Source of the DNA: Anaerozeibacter sp031551775
GTDB lineage: Bacteria > Bacillota > Clostridia > Christensenellales > Aristaeellaceae
Assembly (NCBI GenBank): GCA_031551775.1
Contig: JAVBND010000114.1
Span: forward strand, 1-16,050
Length of the DNA: 16,050 bases
Direction: 5' to 3'
Part shown: one piece after another, positions 1 to 7,131 of the stretch
Layout: every line of letters starts with the position of its first letter
How positions within the stretch are numbered: the stretch's first letter is position 1
Translations under genes and position numbers: made by a program
The notes under the pieces: generated by a model
Told to the model about the DNA's origin: nothing
Database searches by the model: none
Seen by the model: only the letters and a program-made list of their open reading frames with translations

Positions 1-123
1 CTTCAATGGACCGACAACGTCAAGGCGTCCGAGTTGACCTTTGATGGGCGATACCAGCGCCTCACCAAGTCGGGTGAGAAAAAAATCAACTGCCAGGAGC
101 AGCTTATGAGGATGTACAAGTGA
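1..123 (+). CDS. 3' end of an unidentified protein (partial)
   Basis: Frame 1 is open from the window edge and gives 40 residues ending at TGA 121-123. The tail is polar and basic, with one Cys (in KINCQEQ), and ends RMYK. The next gene starts at GTG 120, overlapping this stop by four bases (GTGA), the usual sign of translational coupling, which supports this frame as coding. I do not recognise the family from so short a tail. A DNA-metabolism role is possible only by association with the DprA-like neighbour, and that is weak inference. Confidence 0.5.
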   Translation, partial: LQWTDNVKASELTFDGRYQRLTKSGEKKINCQEQLMRMYK

Positions 124-1112
124 CGATTAAACACAATGACGACGCCTTTGCCACCATGCTGCTCATGAGCCAAATCACGCCCAGGCGCGAGGAGTTGGTC
201 AGGCCGCTCACGACCGGCGAATGGCACGCCATGCGCGAGAAAGTGCGCGAGTCCGGCCTTGGGACGATGGGGGCGCTGCTCAAGCTCGACATGAGCGGCT
301 TCATGATGAAGCTCGGCCTCGGCGAGCAGGAAGCCTACCGCATGTGCGTGCTGCTTTCGCGCACGCTCCCGCTTTCGATGTCGCTTGAGGCGTTTTACGC
401 AAGCGGCATAGAGATCGTCACCTATGAAGAGCGGGCGTATCCCGCGCGGCTTCGCGAGCGGCTCGGCACCAAGGCTCCGCCGATGATCTACCTGAGCGGG
501 CGAGGCGAACTGTTCATGCAGGACGCGCTCGCCGTGGTGGGCGCGCTTCCCGCCCGCGGCGACGCCGAGGAGAAGGTTCGCTTCTTCGCGAGGATGGCGG
601 CGGAGGCGGGCTATGTGATCGTGACGGACGGCGCGGCGGGGCTTAGCCGCATTGCGGAGGACGAGGCGCGCCGCGCGGGCGGGCGCGTGATCGAGGTGGT
701 GGCAGACGCGCTCGCGACGCGCATTGCCCAGCGCGACATGCTGTTTATGCTTGAAATGAACCAGGGCGCGGCCATGTCCATCGTACACCCGGAAGCGCCG
801 GGCACCATGAGCCATGCGCTTCATCGCAACAAGCTGGTGTACGCGCTTTGCCAGGCGGCGTTCGTGTTCGCTGCCGAGGAAAAAAAGGGCGCGGCGTGGG
901 ACGGCGCGTGCGAGGCGATTTCGCGCCGCTATACCGATGCCATCTATGCTTGGGACACCGATCTGTACGGCGGCAACCGCGCGCTCATCGCGCGCGGCGC
1001 GACCGGCGTTCGGGAAGTAACCGAGGCCTCTTTTTCCCAGATGGCGCTTGCCTGGCGCAGTCAGGCGGCGCGGCAGTTGAGCATGTTCGACCGTGGCGAT
1101 CCCCTCAGTTGA
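120..1112 (+). CDS. Divergent DprA/Smf-like Rossmann-fold protein
   Basis: A 330-residue protein resembling DNA-processing protein A, which loads RecA on incoming single-stranded DNA in transformable bacteria. Seen: a helical N-terminal part (about 1-85), then a segment in the usual place before the DprA Rossmann fold (YPARLRERLGTKAPPMIYLSG, in the region 107-127), a core beginning LAVVGALPARG (about 137), HRNKLVYAL near 235 matching the RNR-type motif, and GGNRALIARGA near 284 matching the G-N-LI-GA motif. The canonical SGGA-GID-AH motif is altered to TDGAAGLSRIAEDEA (169-183), so binding may differ. The C-terminus ends in a short tail and I see no clear DML1-like winged helix. Start GTG 120 has GAGG at 108-111. 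The next gene follows within a base of the stop. Competence DprA or a paralogue in another DNA process are both possible. Confidence 0.7.
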   Translation: MTIKHNDDAFATMLLMSQITPRREELVRPLTTGEWHAMREKVRESGLGTMGALLKLDMSGFMMKLGLGEQEAYRMCVLLSRTLPLSMSLEAFYASGIEIVTYEERAYPARLRERLGTKAPPMIYLSGRGELFMQDALAVVGALPARGDAEEKVRFFARMAAEAGYVIVTDGAAGLSRIAEDEARRAGGRVIEVVADALATRIAQRDMLFMLEMNQGAAMSIVHPEAPGTMSHALHRNKLVYALCQAAFVFAAEEKKGAAWDGACEAISRRYTDAIYAWDTDLYGGNRALIARGATGVREVTEASFSQMALAWRSQAARQLSMFDRGDPLS

Positions 1113-1113
1113 T

Positions 1114-2331
1114 ATGGATGAATTGCTCGCGCGCGTAAAGCGCGCATCATCAGACATCAAGGCCGCGTGCGCCGTGCCGGTGGCTGTGTTCGATTTTGCG
1201 GTGCGCGCGTTTGCGCAGGGCGAAGCGCGCGCCTTTTGCGAAACCTGCGACAGGGCAAAACGCGGCGCGTGCGATTTTCGCATGGCCCACACCTATGGCT
1301 GTTTTGAAGCCGAGCGCTGGAACGGGCTCTATGTGTACTACTGCCCGATGAGCCTGGCTTTTGTCGCGACTGTGGTCTTTGAGAAGAAGCTCGCGGCTTA
1401 TGCCTTGGTCGCGGGTCCGCTGGTCATGGGCCAGCTGGAAGACGCGGCGGCGGATGAGCCGGGCATGGCGCAGGCCGTTTCGCGCCTTAAGCAATTGACG
1501 CCGGGGGAGGTCAGCGCCCTTAGCCGCGTTCTCTGGATGGCGTCGATGTACCTGTCGGGGCGGGGCGAGGGGGACGCGGGCGAAGCGGCGCGCGCGCAGA
1601 CGCAATTGATGGGTTCGCTCTACGAGGTCACGGGCCGCATGTACGCGAGCGGGGCAAGGTACCCCCTTGAGATCGAACAGCGCCTTCAGCGCATGATCGC
1701 CCGCGGCGATAAGCAGGGCGCGCAGGAGCTGATCAACGAACTGCTGGGTACGCTGTACTTTGCGTCCGCCGGGGATTTCCCGCTGATCAAGGAGCGCGCC
1801 AAGGAGTTGATCGTGCTGTTTTCGCGCGCCTCGGCCGAAGGCGGCGCGGATGTCAATCGGATCTTCGGGCAAACCCGCGACCTTCAAGCCGAGATCGATC
1901 ATTTCCATACGCTCGACGAGCTTTCGCTGTTCCTGACTTCGATCTTCTATCGCTTTGTCGGATACGTGTTTGATTTTGGCCAGTTCGAGCACGCCGACAT
2001 CATGCACAAGGCCATATCCTACCTGCGCGAAAACCTGGGCGGGCGCTTGTCGCTTGAGGATCTTGCCCAGCACGTGGGGCTGTCAAGGAGCTACCTGAGC
2101 ACCATATTCAAAAGCGAATTGGGCTTAACGTTCACCGATTATCTGAACCGCATGCGCGTTGAAAAAAGCCGGGAGCTGCTTTTGAACCCGGCTCTGACGC
2201 TTGCCGATATCGCCTCGCTCGTGGGCTACAGCGACCAGAGTTATTTCACAAAAAAATTCGTCCAGCTGACCGGCCAATCGCCGGGGCAGTACCGCAAAAA
2301 GCGGGGACGCAATGAAAAGGATGATCAATAG
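1114..2331 (+). CDS. PocR-domain AraC family transcriptional regulator
   Basis: About 405 residues. The N-terminal region (about 1-125) resembles the PocR sensory domain: residues 40-80 hold five Cys (42, 45, 53, 63, 77), with a closing YYCPMSLAFVA stretch followed by GPLVMGQ. PocR domains are known to sense small molecules such as diols and often control corrinoid-linked catabolism; the ligand here is unknown. A linker of about 170 residues follows. The last 105 residues are a double helix-turn-helix AraC domain (LSLEDLAQHVGLSRSYLS and LTLADIASLVGYSDQSYFTKKF, then GQSPGQYRKKR). ATG 1114 lies one base after the upstream stop; an in-frame GTG at 1093 would add seven residues and neither start has a strong ribosome site. 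The stop touches the ATG of the RACE-like gene, so the regulator probably controls that gene or the catabolic genes beyond it. Confidence 0.88.
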   Translation: MDELLARVKRASSDIKAACAVPVAVFDFAVRAFAQGEARAFCETCDRAKRGACDFRMAHTYGCFEAERWNGLYVYYCPMSLAFVATVVFEKKLAAYALVAGPLVMGQLEDAAADEPGMAQAVSRLKQLTPGEVSALSRVLWMASMYLSGRGEGDAGEAARAQTQLMGSLYEVTGRMYASGARYPLEIEQRLQRMIARGDKQGAQELINELLGTLYFASAGDFPLIKERAKELIVLFSRASAEGGADVNRIFGQTRDLQAEIDHFHTLDELSLFLTSIFYRFVGYVFDFGQFEHADIMHKAISYLRENLGGRLSLEDLAQHVGLSRSYLSTIFKSELGLTFTDYLNRMRVEKSRELLLNPALTLADIASLVGYSDQSYFTKKFVQLTGQSPGQYRKKRGRNEKDDQ

Positions 2332-3879
2332 ATGCACCTGAAACTGACCGGCGCTGCTGGCGAAAGGCTTTCGGACGCGATTCGCGCCGTGGCGAGCGGC
2401 TTTTTGATGCCCTGCGGCGGGCGCGGCGCCTGCGGCAAGTGCGCGGTAAGGGCGCGCGGGGCGCTTTCCCAAATGACGGAGGAGGAGGAGCGCCTGCTCG
2501 GGCGGACCAAGCGCGGGGCGGCGGGGGCGGGTTATCGGTGGCGCATGGCGTGTTGCGCAAAAGTCTTGGGCGAAGTGGAGGTAACGCTTGAAAGCCCGCG
2601 CCCGGCCTCCGTCGCGGGCATGGACGGGGATCTGCCGCCGTGCGATTCGGGCGCGGCCGAGGGCCTTGGCGCGGCGATAGACATCGGAACCACCACGGTA
2701 TCGTGCGTGCTCTTTGATATGAAACGCGGCGCGGCCATCGCGGCGGCGCACGAGATGAACCGCCAGGGCGGCTTTGGCGCGGACGTGCTCAGCCGGATCG
2801 AATACGCCAACCGGTACGGGTCTCAAGCGCTCACCGATTGTCTCAGCGGGCAGCTTCGGGACCTTCTCAAAAATGCCGCGCGGGAGGCGGGGGAAGACCT
2901 TTCCCGCCTTGCGCGCCTGTCGGTGACCGGCAACACCACCATGCTGCATTTTTTGACCGGCCTCGACCCGCGCGGGATCGGGGTCGCGCCATTCACGCCC
3001 GCGAGCCTGTTTGGGCAGTGGATGGACGCGAGCGCCTTGCTCGATATTTCCGCGCGCATGTACCTGCCGCGCTCAATCAGCGCGTACGTCGGCGCGGACA
3101 TCACCTGTGGGATCCTGGCGACGGGGCTTTGCGAAAAAGACAAAAAAAACCTGCTGGTCGATGTCGGCACCAACGGCGAGATGGCGCTGTGGGCTGACGG
3201 AGGGCTGTTGACCTGCGCGACCGCTGCCGGGCCGGCTTTTGAGGGCGCCCAAATCGCCATGGGCATGAGCGCCGGACCGGGCGCGATCAGCAAGGTGCTG
3301 TTTCAGGGCGGACGCATTGCGCCGGTCGTCATCGGCGGCGGGGAGGCCGCCGGGCTGTGCGGCACAGGGCTGATCAGCGCGGTATCGGGCATGATCAAGG
3401 CGGGCATCGTGGACGAGAGCGGGCGATTTGAGGAAGGCGGGCATGGCTACGAGCGCTACATCACAGCGCTAGAGGGCGTAGCGGCGCTGGCGCTTGGCGA
3501 AGGGGAGGTCGTGATCACCCAAAAGGACGTGCGGGCGGTGCAGCTTGCCAAGGCCGCCATCGCCGCCGGGATCGATACGCTCACGCACGAGGCGGGCCTC
3601 AAAAATGCCGACATCGACCGCTTGTACCTGAGCGGCGGGTTCGGAAGCTTCATTGATGTGGATGAAGCCGCCGCGATCGGCCTGATTCCGGACGAACTCA
3701 AACGCGTGGCGGTCGGCGCGGGCAACAGCGCGCTTTCGGGCGCGGCGCGGCTTTTGATGAGCGGGGCCGAGCGCGAAGAAGCCGAGCGCCTTGCCCGAAA
3801 CGCCGGGGAGGTCTCGCTCTCCGGCAGCGCGTACTTTATGGAGCGCTATGTCGAAAACATGATGTTTGGTGAAATGTAG
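2332..3879 (+). CDS. RACE-type ferredoxin-ASKHA activator of corrinoid enzymes (DUF4445 family)
   Basis: A 515-residue protein of the family that uses ATP and a 2Fe-2S cluster to reduce Co(II) corrinoid back to active Co(I) in methyl-transfer proteins. Seen: an N-terminal plant-type ferredoxin motif, Cys28-x5-Cys34-x2-Cys37 and a fourth Cys at 74 (MACC, so 75 is an alternative); then from about 112 an ASKHA ATPase-like domain with DIGTTT (116-121), VTGNTTMLHF, AYVGADI, LLVDVGTNGEM, AAGPAFEGAQI-GM-AGPGAI, GTGLISAV, LSGGFGSF and GAGNSALSGA. These match the C-terminal domain of RACo/RamA-like activators. The ASKHA core starts soon after the ferredoxin, so the linker and middle domain of the roughly 600-residue members seem absent. 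The ATG directly follows the regulator's TAG, with AAAGGA upstream. No corrinoid protein lies in the window, so the partner is elsewhere. Confidence 0.88.
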   Translation: MHLKLTGAAGERLSDAIRAVASGFLMPCGGRGACGKCAVRARGALSQMTEEEERLLGRTKRGAAGAGYRWRMACCAKVLGEVEVTLESPRPASVAGMDGDLPPCDSGAAEGLGAAIDIGTTTVSCVLFDMKRGAAIAAAHEMNRQGGFGADVLSRIEYANRYGSQALTDCLSGQLRDLLKNAAREAGEDLSRLARLSVTGNTTMLHFLTGLDPRGIGVAPFTPASLFGQWMDASALLDISARMYLPRSISAYVGADITCGILATGLCEKDKKNLLVDVGTNGEMALWADGGLLTCATAAGPAFEGAQIAMGMSAGPGAISKVLFQGGRIAPVVIGGGEAAGLCGTGLISAVSGMIKAGIVDESGRFEEGGHGYERYITALEGVAALALGEGEVVITQKDVRAVQLAKAAIAAGIDTLTHEAGLKNADIDRLYLSGGFGSFIDVDEAAAIGLIPDELKRVAVGAGNSALSGAARLLMSGAEREEAERLARNAGEVSLSGSAYFMERYVENMMFGEM

Positions 3880-3888
3880 CAATTCAGG

Positions 3889-3919
3889 TTGATGCGTATA
3901 CTTTTGATGTCAATTGATG
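3889..3919 (+). repeat. Three TTGATG boxes upstream of the GntR-operon promoter
   Basis: TTGATG occurs at 3889-3894, 3904-3909 and 3914-3919, in the AT-rich gap after the RACE-like gene; TCAATTGA (3910-3917) is a small palindrome within it. The boxes sit about 50-90 bases before the likely transcription start, where an activator such as the neighbouring AraC protein could bind. That role is inference; the element is short and could be chance in AT-rich DNA. Confidence 0.3.
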
Positions 3920-3930
3920 GATATTTTGGT

Positions 3931-3959
3931 GCAATTTCCCTTGACAAAAGGGGAATTGC
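3931..3959. repeat. Inverted repeat spanning the -35 box
   Basis: GCAATTTCCC (3931-3940) and GGGGAATTGC (3950-3959) are inverted copies with one mismatch, separated by nine bases that include the -35 hexamer. A protein bound here would overlap RNA polymerase, so it is a candidate operator, possibly for the GntR protein encoded just downstream. No U-tract follows, so it is not a terminator. Confidence 0.45.
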
Positions 3960-3969
3960 ATGTTAATAT
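3941..3969 (+). promoter_or_regulatory. Sigma-A-type promoter of the GntR-transport operon
   Basis: TTGACA at 3941-3946, a 17-base spacer, and TAATAT at 3964-3969 preceded by TG (extended -10). This is nearly consensus and lies in an AT-rich gap in otherwise GC-rich DNA. It would start RNA near 3976, upstream of the GntR gene and its strong ribosome site. Confidence 0.8.
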
Positions 3970-3980
3970 GCTTACGTGAG

Positions 3981-3996
3981 ATGATCAACTAATCAT
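3981..3996. promoter_or_regulatory. Palindromic operator candidate
   Basis: ATGAT-CAACTA-ATCAT is a 16-base interrupted palindrome, placed about +6 to +21 from the predicted start. FadR-subfamily GntR proteins bind short palindromes of this size at such positions and commonly repress their own operon. The site suits autoregulation by the next gene, but this is inferred from position and symmetry only. Confidence 0.5.
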
Positions 3997-4047
3997 ATTA
4001 CAGATGAAACCGTGCGCATCGGCGCGGTTGGAAGGGAGGGCTGGCCA

Positions 4048-4674
4048 ATGGTGGAGAAGCACAAGCCTTTGACGCACATGGTCTACGAGAAAATCTATGC
4101 GGGCATCATCAACGGCGCGATCAACGGCAACGACATTTTGACCGAATACGCGCTGGTTGAGCAACTGAAGGTCAGCAAATCGCCTGTGCGCGAGGCGCTC
4201 ATCATGCTCTGCGAGGAGGGGGCTTTACAATCCATTCCGCGCACCGGCTACCGGGTGGTGCAGATCACCCCGACGCAGGTGGATGAGTTGGTGGAGGCGC
4301 GCCTTGCGCTTGAACCCTTTATGTTCAAAAAGGCGTGGGAGAAGATTGGCGAGAATGAGCTGGCGCGCCTTGAGGCGCACTGGGTCCTGGCCAAAGAAGA
4401 TGAAAAGGTTCACACCTCAGTTAAGGACAACTGGCGGCGCAACATAGATTTCCACATGATGCTGGCCGGATTTTCCGAAAACGGATACCTTGAGGCCATG
4501 CTTTGCCGGACGCTCAAGACCTGCGCGCGGGCGGTCGCGCAGTATTTTTTACAGGTGCGCCGCATCCCGCACGGCGAAGGAGACATCCACAACGCCATCC
4601 TGTCCGCGATGCGCGCGCGTGACCGGGACACGGCAACCGCGCTGCTGTTGGAGGACATTCGCCAGATCGTGTGA
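4048..4674 (+). CDS. GntR family regulator, FadR/FCD subfamily
   Basis: A 208-residue DNA-binding regulator. Residues 8-72 form the GntR winged helix: YEKIYAGIINGAI, LTEYALVEQLKVSKSPVREALIMLCEEG and the wing IPRTGYRVV. The rest is an all-helical FCD effector domain, with NIDFHMML (Asp134, His136) and His181 in DIHNAIL fitting the usual metal-ligand pattern. The effector is unknown, probably the imported substrate or a product. ATG 4048 is chosen because GAAGGGAGGG lies at 4031-4040; the in-frame GTG at 4012 lacks such a site. It is first in the operon with the methyltransferase-like gene 49 bases downstream, and likely represses its own promoter through the palindromes upstream. Confidence 0.9.
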   Translation: MVEKHKPLTHMVYEKIYAGIINGAINGNDILTEYALVEQLKVSKSPVREALIMLCEEGALQSIPRTGYRVVQITPTQVDELVEARLALEPFMFKKAWEKIGENELARLEAHWVLAKEDEKVHTSVKDNWRRNIDFHMMLAGFSENGYLEAMLCRTLKTCARAVAQYFLQVRRIPHGEGDIHNAILSAMRARDRDTATALLLEDIRQIV

Positions 4675-4723
4675 GGGCATGGCTGCTCTTATTCTATATC
4701 ATTGCGTAGAGAGGTAGATAGAC

Positions 4724-5680
4724 GTGACAAAAAAAGAGCGGGTGTTGGCCGCCATTGAGAAGAAAAGCGTGGATCACGTACCGGCGTGTTTTTCTCTGCA
4801 TTTTCCTCCGGAAATCGCCCATGGCGCGGCGGCGGTTCAAGCGCATTTGGATTTCTTTCGCCAAACCGATGCCGATGTCCACAAGATCATGAACGAGAAC
4901 CTCGTGCCGCCGATCGAGGGCTTTGACGGCCCCGGCGACTGGGCGAGAATCCCCGCCTATGACCGACACAGCCCGTTTATCAAGCGCCAGCTCGAGCTGA
5001 TCCGCCGCGTGCTCGACGGAACAGGCGGGGACGGCTATGCCCTGGCGACGATCCACGGCGTGTGCGCCAGCGCCATCCACCCAATCGAGATGCGCTACGG
5101 CTACGACGGGACGCGCAAGCTGCAGGCCGCGCACTACCGCTCAAACAAGGCGCTGGTGCGCGACGCGTTTCAAAGGCTGGCGGACGCCATGAGCGATTTT
5201 GCCGTCGCCACAATTGAGGAAGGCGCGCGCGGCATTTACTACGCCGCCCTGGGCGGGGAAGCGCGCTACTTTACCGATGAAGAGTTTTCGGAGCTCATCG
5301 AGCCGCTGGACCGACAGGTGCTCAGCGCCGTCCGCCAGGCGGGCGGGCACGTGTTCCTGCACATCTGCAAGGAGAAGCTTGTGATGGAGCGCTACCGCGC
5401 TTACGGGGACCTGGTCGATGTGGTGAACTGGGGCGTGTTTGAGGCGCCTTGCACCTTGACCGAGGGGCGCGCGCTGTTCCCCGAGGCGACCATCATGGGG
5501 GGCCTTAAAAACCGGAGCGGCGTCATGGTGGAGGGAGCGGTGGATGACCTTGTTGAGGCGGTGCGCGCATTGATCGACAGCGTGGGTGAAAAGGGCTTCA
5601 TCCTCGGCGCGGATTGCACGCTGCCGACCGAAATCCCCTATGAGCGAATAATGGCCGCGGTACACGCGGCGATTAGATAA
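4724..5680 (+). CDS. MtaA-like / uroporphyrinogen decarboxylase-fold methyltransferase candidate
   Basis: A 318-residue protein of the UroD/MtaA superfamily. It begins with the family N-terminus (KKERVLAAIEKKSVDHVPA) and ends FILGADCTLPTEIPYERI. It keeps the zinc-ligand pattern of cobalamin-dependent methyltransferases: His213-x-Cys215 (FLHIC) and Cys298 (GADC). This pattern separates MtaA/MtbA-type methyl carriers from true heme UroD, which lacks these cysteines. MtaA proteins move a methyl group from a methylated corrinoid protein to an acceptor such as coenzyme M or tetrahydrofolate. The acceptor cannot be read from sequence. Start GTG 4724 is preceded by GAGAGG. Its place between a GntR regulator and sugar-type importer genes suggests catabolism of the imported compound. 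Some relatives in sugar loci have no proven methyl-transfer role, so the function is tentative. Confidence 0.78.
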   Translation: MTKKERVLAAIEKKSVDHVPACFSLHFPPEIAHGAAAVQAHLDFFRQTDADVHKIMNENLVPPIEGFDGPGDWARIPAYDRHSPFIKRQLELIRRVLDGTGGDGYALATIHGVCASAIHPIEMRYGYDGTRKLQAAHYRSNKALVRDAFQRLADAMSDFAVATIEEGARGIYYAALGGEARYFTDEEFSELIEPLDRQVLSAVRQAGGHVFLHICKEKLVMERYRAYGDLVDVVNWGVFEAPCTLTEGRALFPEATIMGGLKNRSGVMVEGAVDDLVEAVRALIDSVGEKGFILGADCTLPTEIPYERIMAAVHAAIR

Positions 5681-5715
5681 TCCCAAGCTCAAATACGCAA
5701 GGAGGGTTCTGGAAC

Positions 5716-7056
5716 ATGAAACGATGGATTTCGGTGCTGGTGGTTTTCATGCTGCTTTTTGGAGCGTTCCAGTCGATCGGCATGGCCGAGGGGAACGAAG
5801 AGACCTACCCCGCCGGTACGGTAAGCATTTACTGCACCGGTCAGCCTCAGTTCTTGCAGATGTACTTCGACGAGTGGCTGGAACGCAACCGCGATATAGC
5901 GCCCGAGGTCAAAATTGAGTTCGTGCAGATCGAGACCATGGCCGCAGGGCGGCAAAAGATCTCCATGGATTACCTGGCCGGGGCGACCGACGACATGCCC
6001 GACGCGATCTATCTTGACGCCGTGGGTGTGGTGGACTTGGCTTCCGCGGGCCTGCTGCTGGACGTAAGCGACTTCTACAACCCCATCGCGGACCTGTTCG
6101 TGGGCGGCGCCGCGAACGACGCGACCGTTGATGGCAAGGTGTACGGCCTGCCGGACGCGGTGCGCCCGCAGCTCTTGTTCTACAACGCGAAAATCTTTGA
6201 AGAATACGGCATTGATCCTTCTACCATGGCGACCATGGACGGCTACCTTGCGGCTGGGCGGACACTCAAGGAGAAAAGCAATGGCGAGGTGTTCCTCTCC
6301 TACATCGACCCGACAACCTACACCTGGCGCTATTGGGGCCGCCGCGGTCTGATGCCGCAGGCCGGCGCCCGCATCTGGGACGAGGCGGGCAACGTGGTCA
6401 TCGGCGCCAACGAGGGCGCGAAGCGCGCGCTTTCCTTCCTCGACACGCTCAACGCCGAGGGCCTGTTGTACAAGACGACGATGATGTCGCCGCCGCTGTA
6501 CGAGGCGACCGACGCGGGCAAGATCGCGACCTTCTACATCGGCGCTTTCTGGGACGAGTTCCTGCGCGCCAACCTGACCAAGACCGCGGGCGACTGGCGG
6601 GCGATGAGCGCTCCGGTGTTTGAGGACGTCGCAACGGGCGGCGCGCCGGTCACAACCAGCATCTGCCTGGTCAACAACGGCACCAACGAGTACGCGGGCC
6701 TCGTGCAGAAGATGTGGTACGATATGCGCACCGATGGTGAGAACTACAACGCGTTTGCCACCAAGATGGACGAGATCAAGGGCGCCTACCCCAACCCCAT
6801 AACCCTGTCCCTGCTGGCGGATCCCTTCTGGCAGGCGCCCTCTGACTTCTATGGCGGCACATCCTTCCGCAAAGCAGAGGGAGAGGGCCTGAACAACGCG
6901 TCCAAAAACATGCCGGTGTCGATCAAGGACGGCGAGGCCGATCAGGTCATCAGCGCCGAGATCGAGAAGTATGTCGCGGGCGAGCAGACCATGGACGAGG
7001 CCATCGCGAACATGCAAAAAGAAATTGAAACCCGCATTGGGAAGCTTGCGAAGTAA
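5716..7056 (+). CDS. CUT1-type ABC transporter extracellular substrate-binding protein
   Basis: A 446-residue family-1 solute-binding protein, the extracellular receptor of a sugar-type importer. It opens with a signal peptide (MKRWISVLVVFMLLFGAF), and the mature part shows typical features: a beta strand near VSIYCTGQPQ, then VYGLPDAVRPQLLFYNAKIFEEYGID in shortened form (VYGLPDAV, LFYNAKIFEEYGID), and ATFYIGAFWDEF. The expected lipobox with a cleavage-site Cys is missing; cleavage by signal peptidase I after GMA is possible. ATG 5716 follows GGAGG at 5701-5705. The two permeases downstream form the channel; no ATPase gene is in the window, so it probably shares an MsmK/MalK-like subunit. The ligand is unknown. 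Confidence 0.93.
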   Translation: MKRWISVLVVFMLLFGAFQSIGMAEGNEETYPAGTVSIYCTGQPQFLQMYFDEWLERNRDIAPEVKIEFVQIETMAAGRQKISMDYLAGATDDMPDAIYLDAVGVVDLASAGLLLDVSDFYNPIADLFVGGAANDATVDGKVYGLPDAVRPQLLFYNAKIFEEYGIDPSTMATMDGYLAAGRTLKEKSNGEVFLSYIDPTTYTWRYWGRRGLMPQAGARIWDEAGNVVIGANEGAKRALSFLDTLNAEGLLYKTTMMSPPLYEATDAGKIATFYIGAFWDEFLRANLTKTAGDWRAMSAPVFEDVATGGAPVTTSICLVNNGTNEYAGLVQKMWYDMRTDGENYNAFATKMDEIKGAYPNPITLSLLADPFWQAPSDFYGGTSFRKAEGEGLNNASKNMPVSIKDGEADQVISAEIEKYVAGEQTMDEAIANMQKEIETRIGKLAK

Positions 7057-7063
7057 GGCGATG

Positions 7064-7110
7064 GGGCGGACGGGGAGGCGCTTCACCTCCCCGGTCGCCC
7101 GACTTTATTT
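7064..7110 (+). terminator. Intercistronic hairpin, likely partial terminator or mRNA stabiliser
   Basis: Arms 7064-7078 and 7086-7100 pair over 15 bases with a two-base internal mismatch and a seven-base loop (CGCTTCA). A weak T-rich run (TTTATTT) follows at 7104-7110. Hairpins between a binding-protein gene and its permease genes commonly raise the level of the binding protein by stalling or protecting the transcript. The short T-run suggests partial rather than full termination. Confidence 0.6.
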
Positions 7111-7131
7111 CGGGGAGAAGTGAGGCAGGCA

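Noticed and set aside
3..1292. Long minus-strand open frame opposite the DprA-like and regulator genes
   Set aside because: Arg/Ala/His-rich composition with no recognisable motif, lying opposite genes with clear domains; typical of antisense frames in GC-rich DNA.
5689..7086. Minus-strand open frame of 465 codons opposite the substrate-binding protein
   Set aside because: No family motifs and a biased Arg/His/Val composition; the plus-strand gene has a signal peptide, family motifs and a strong ribosome site.
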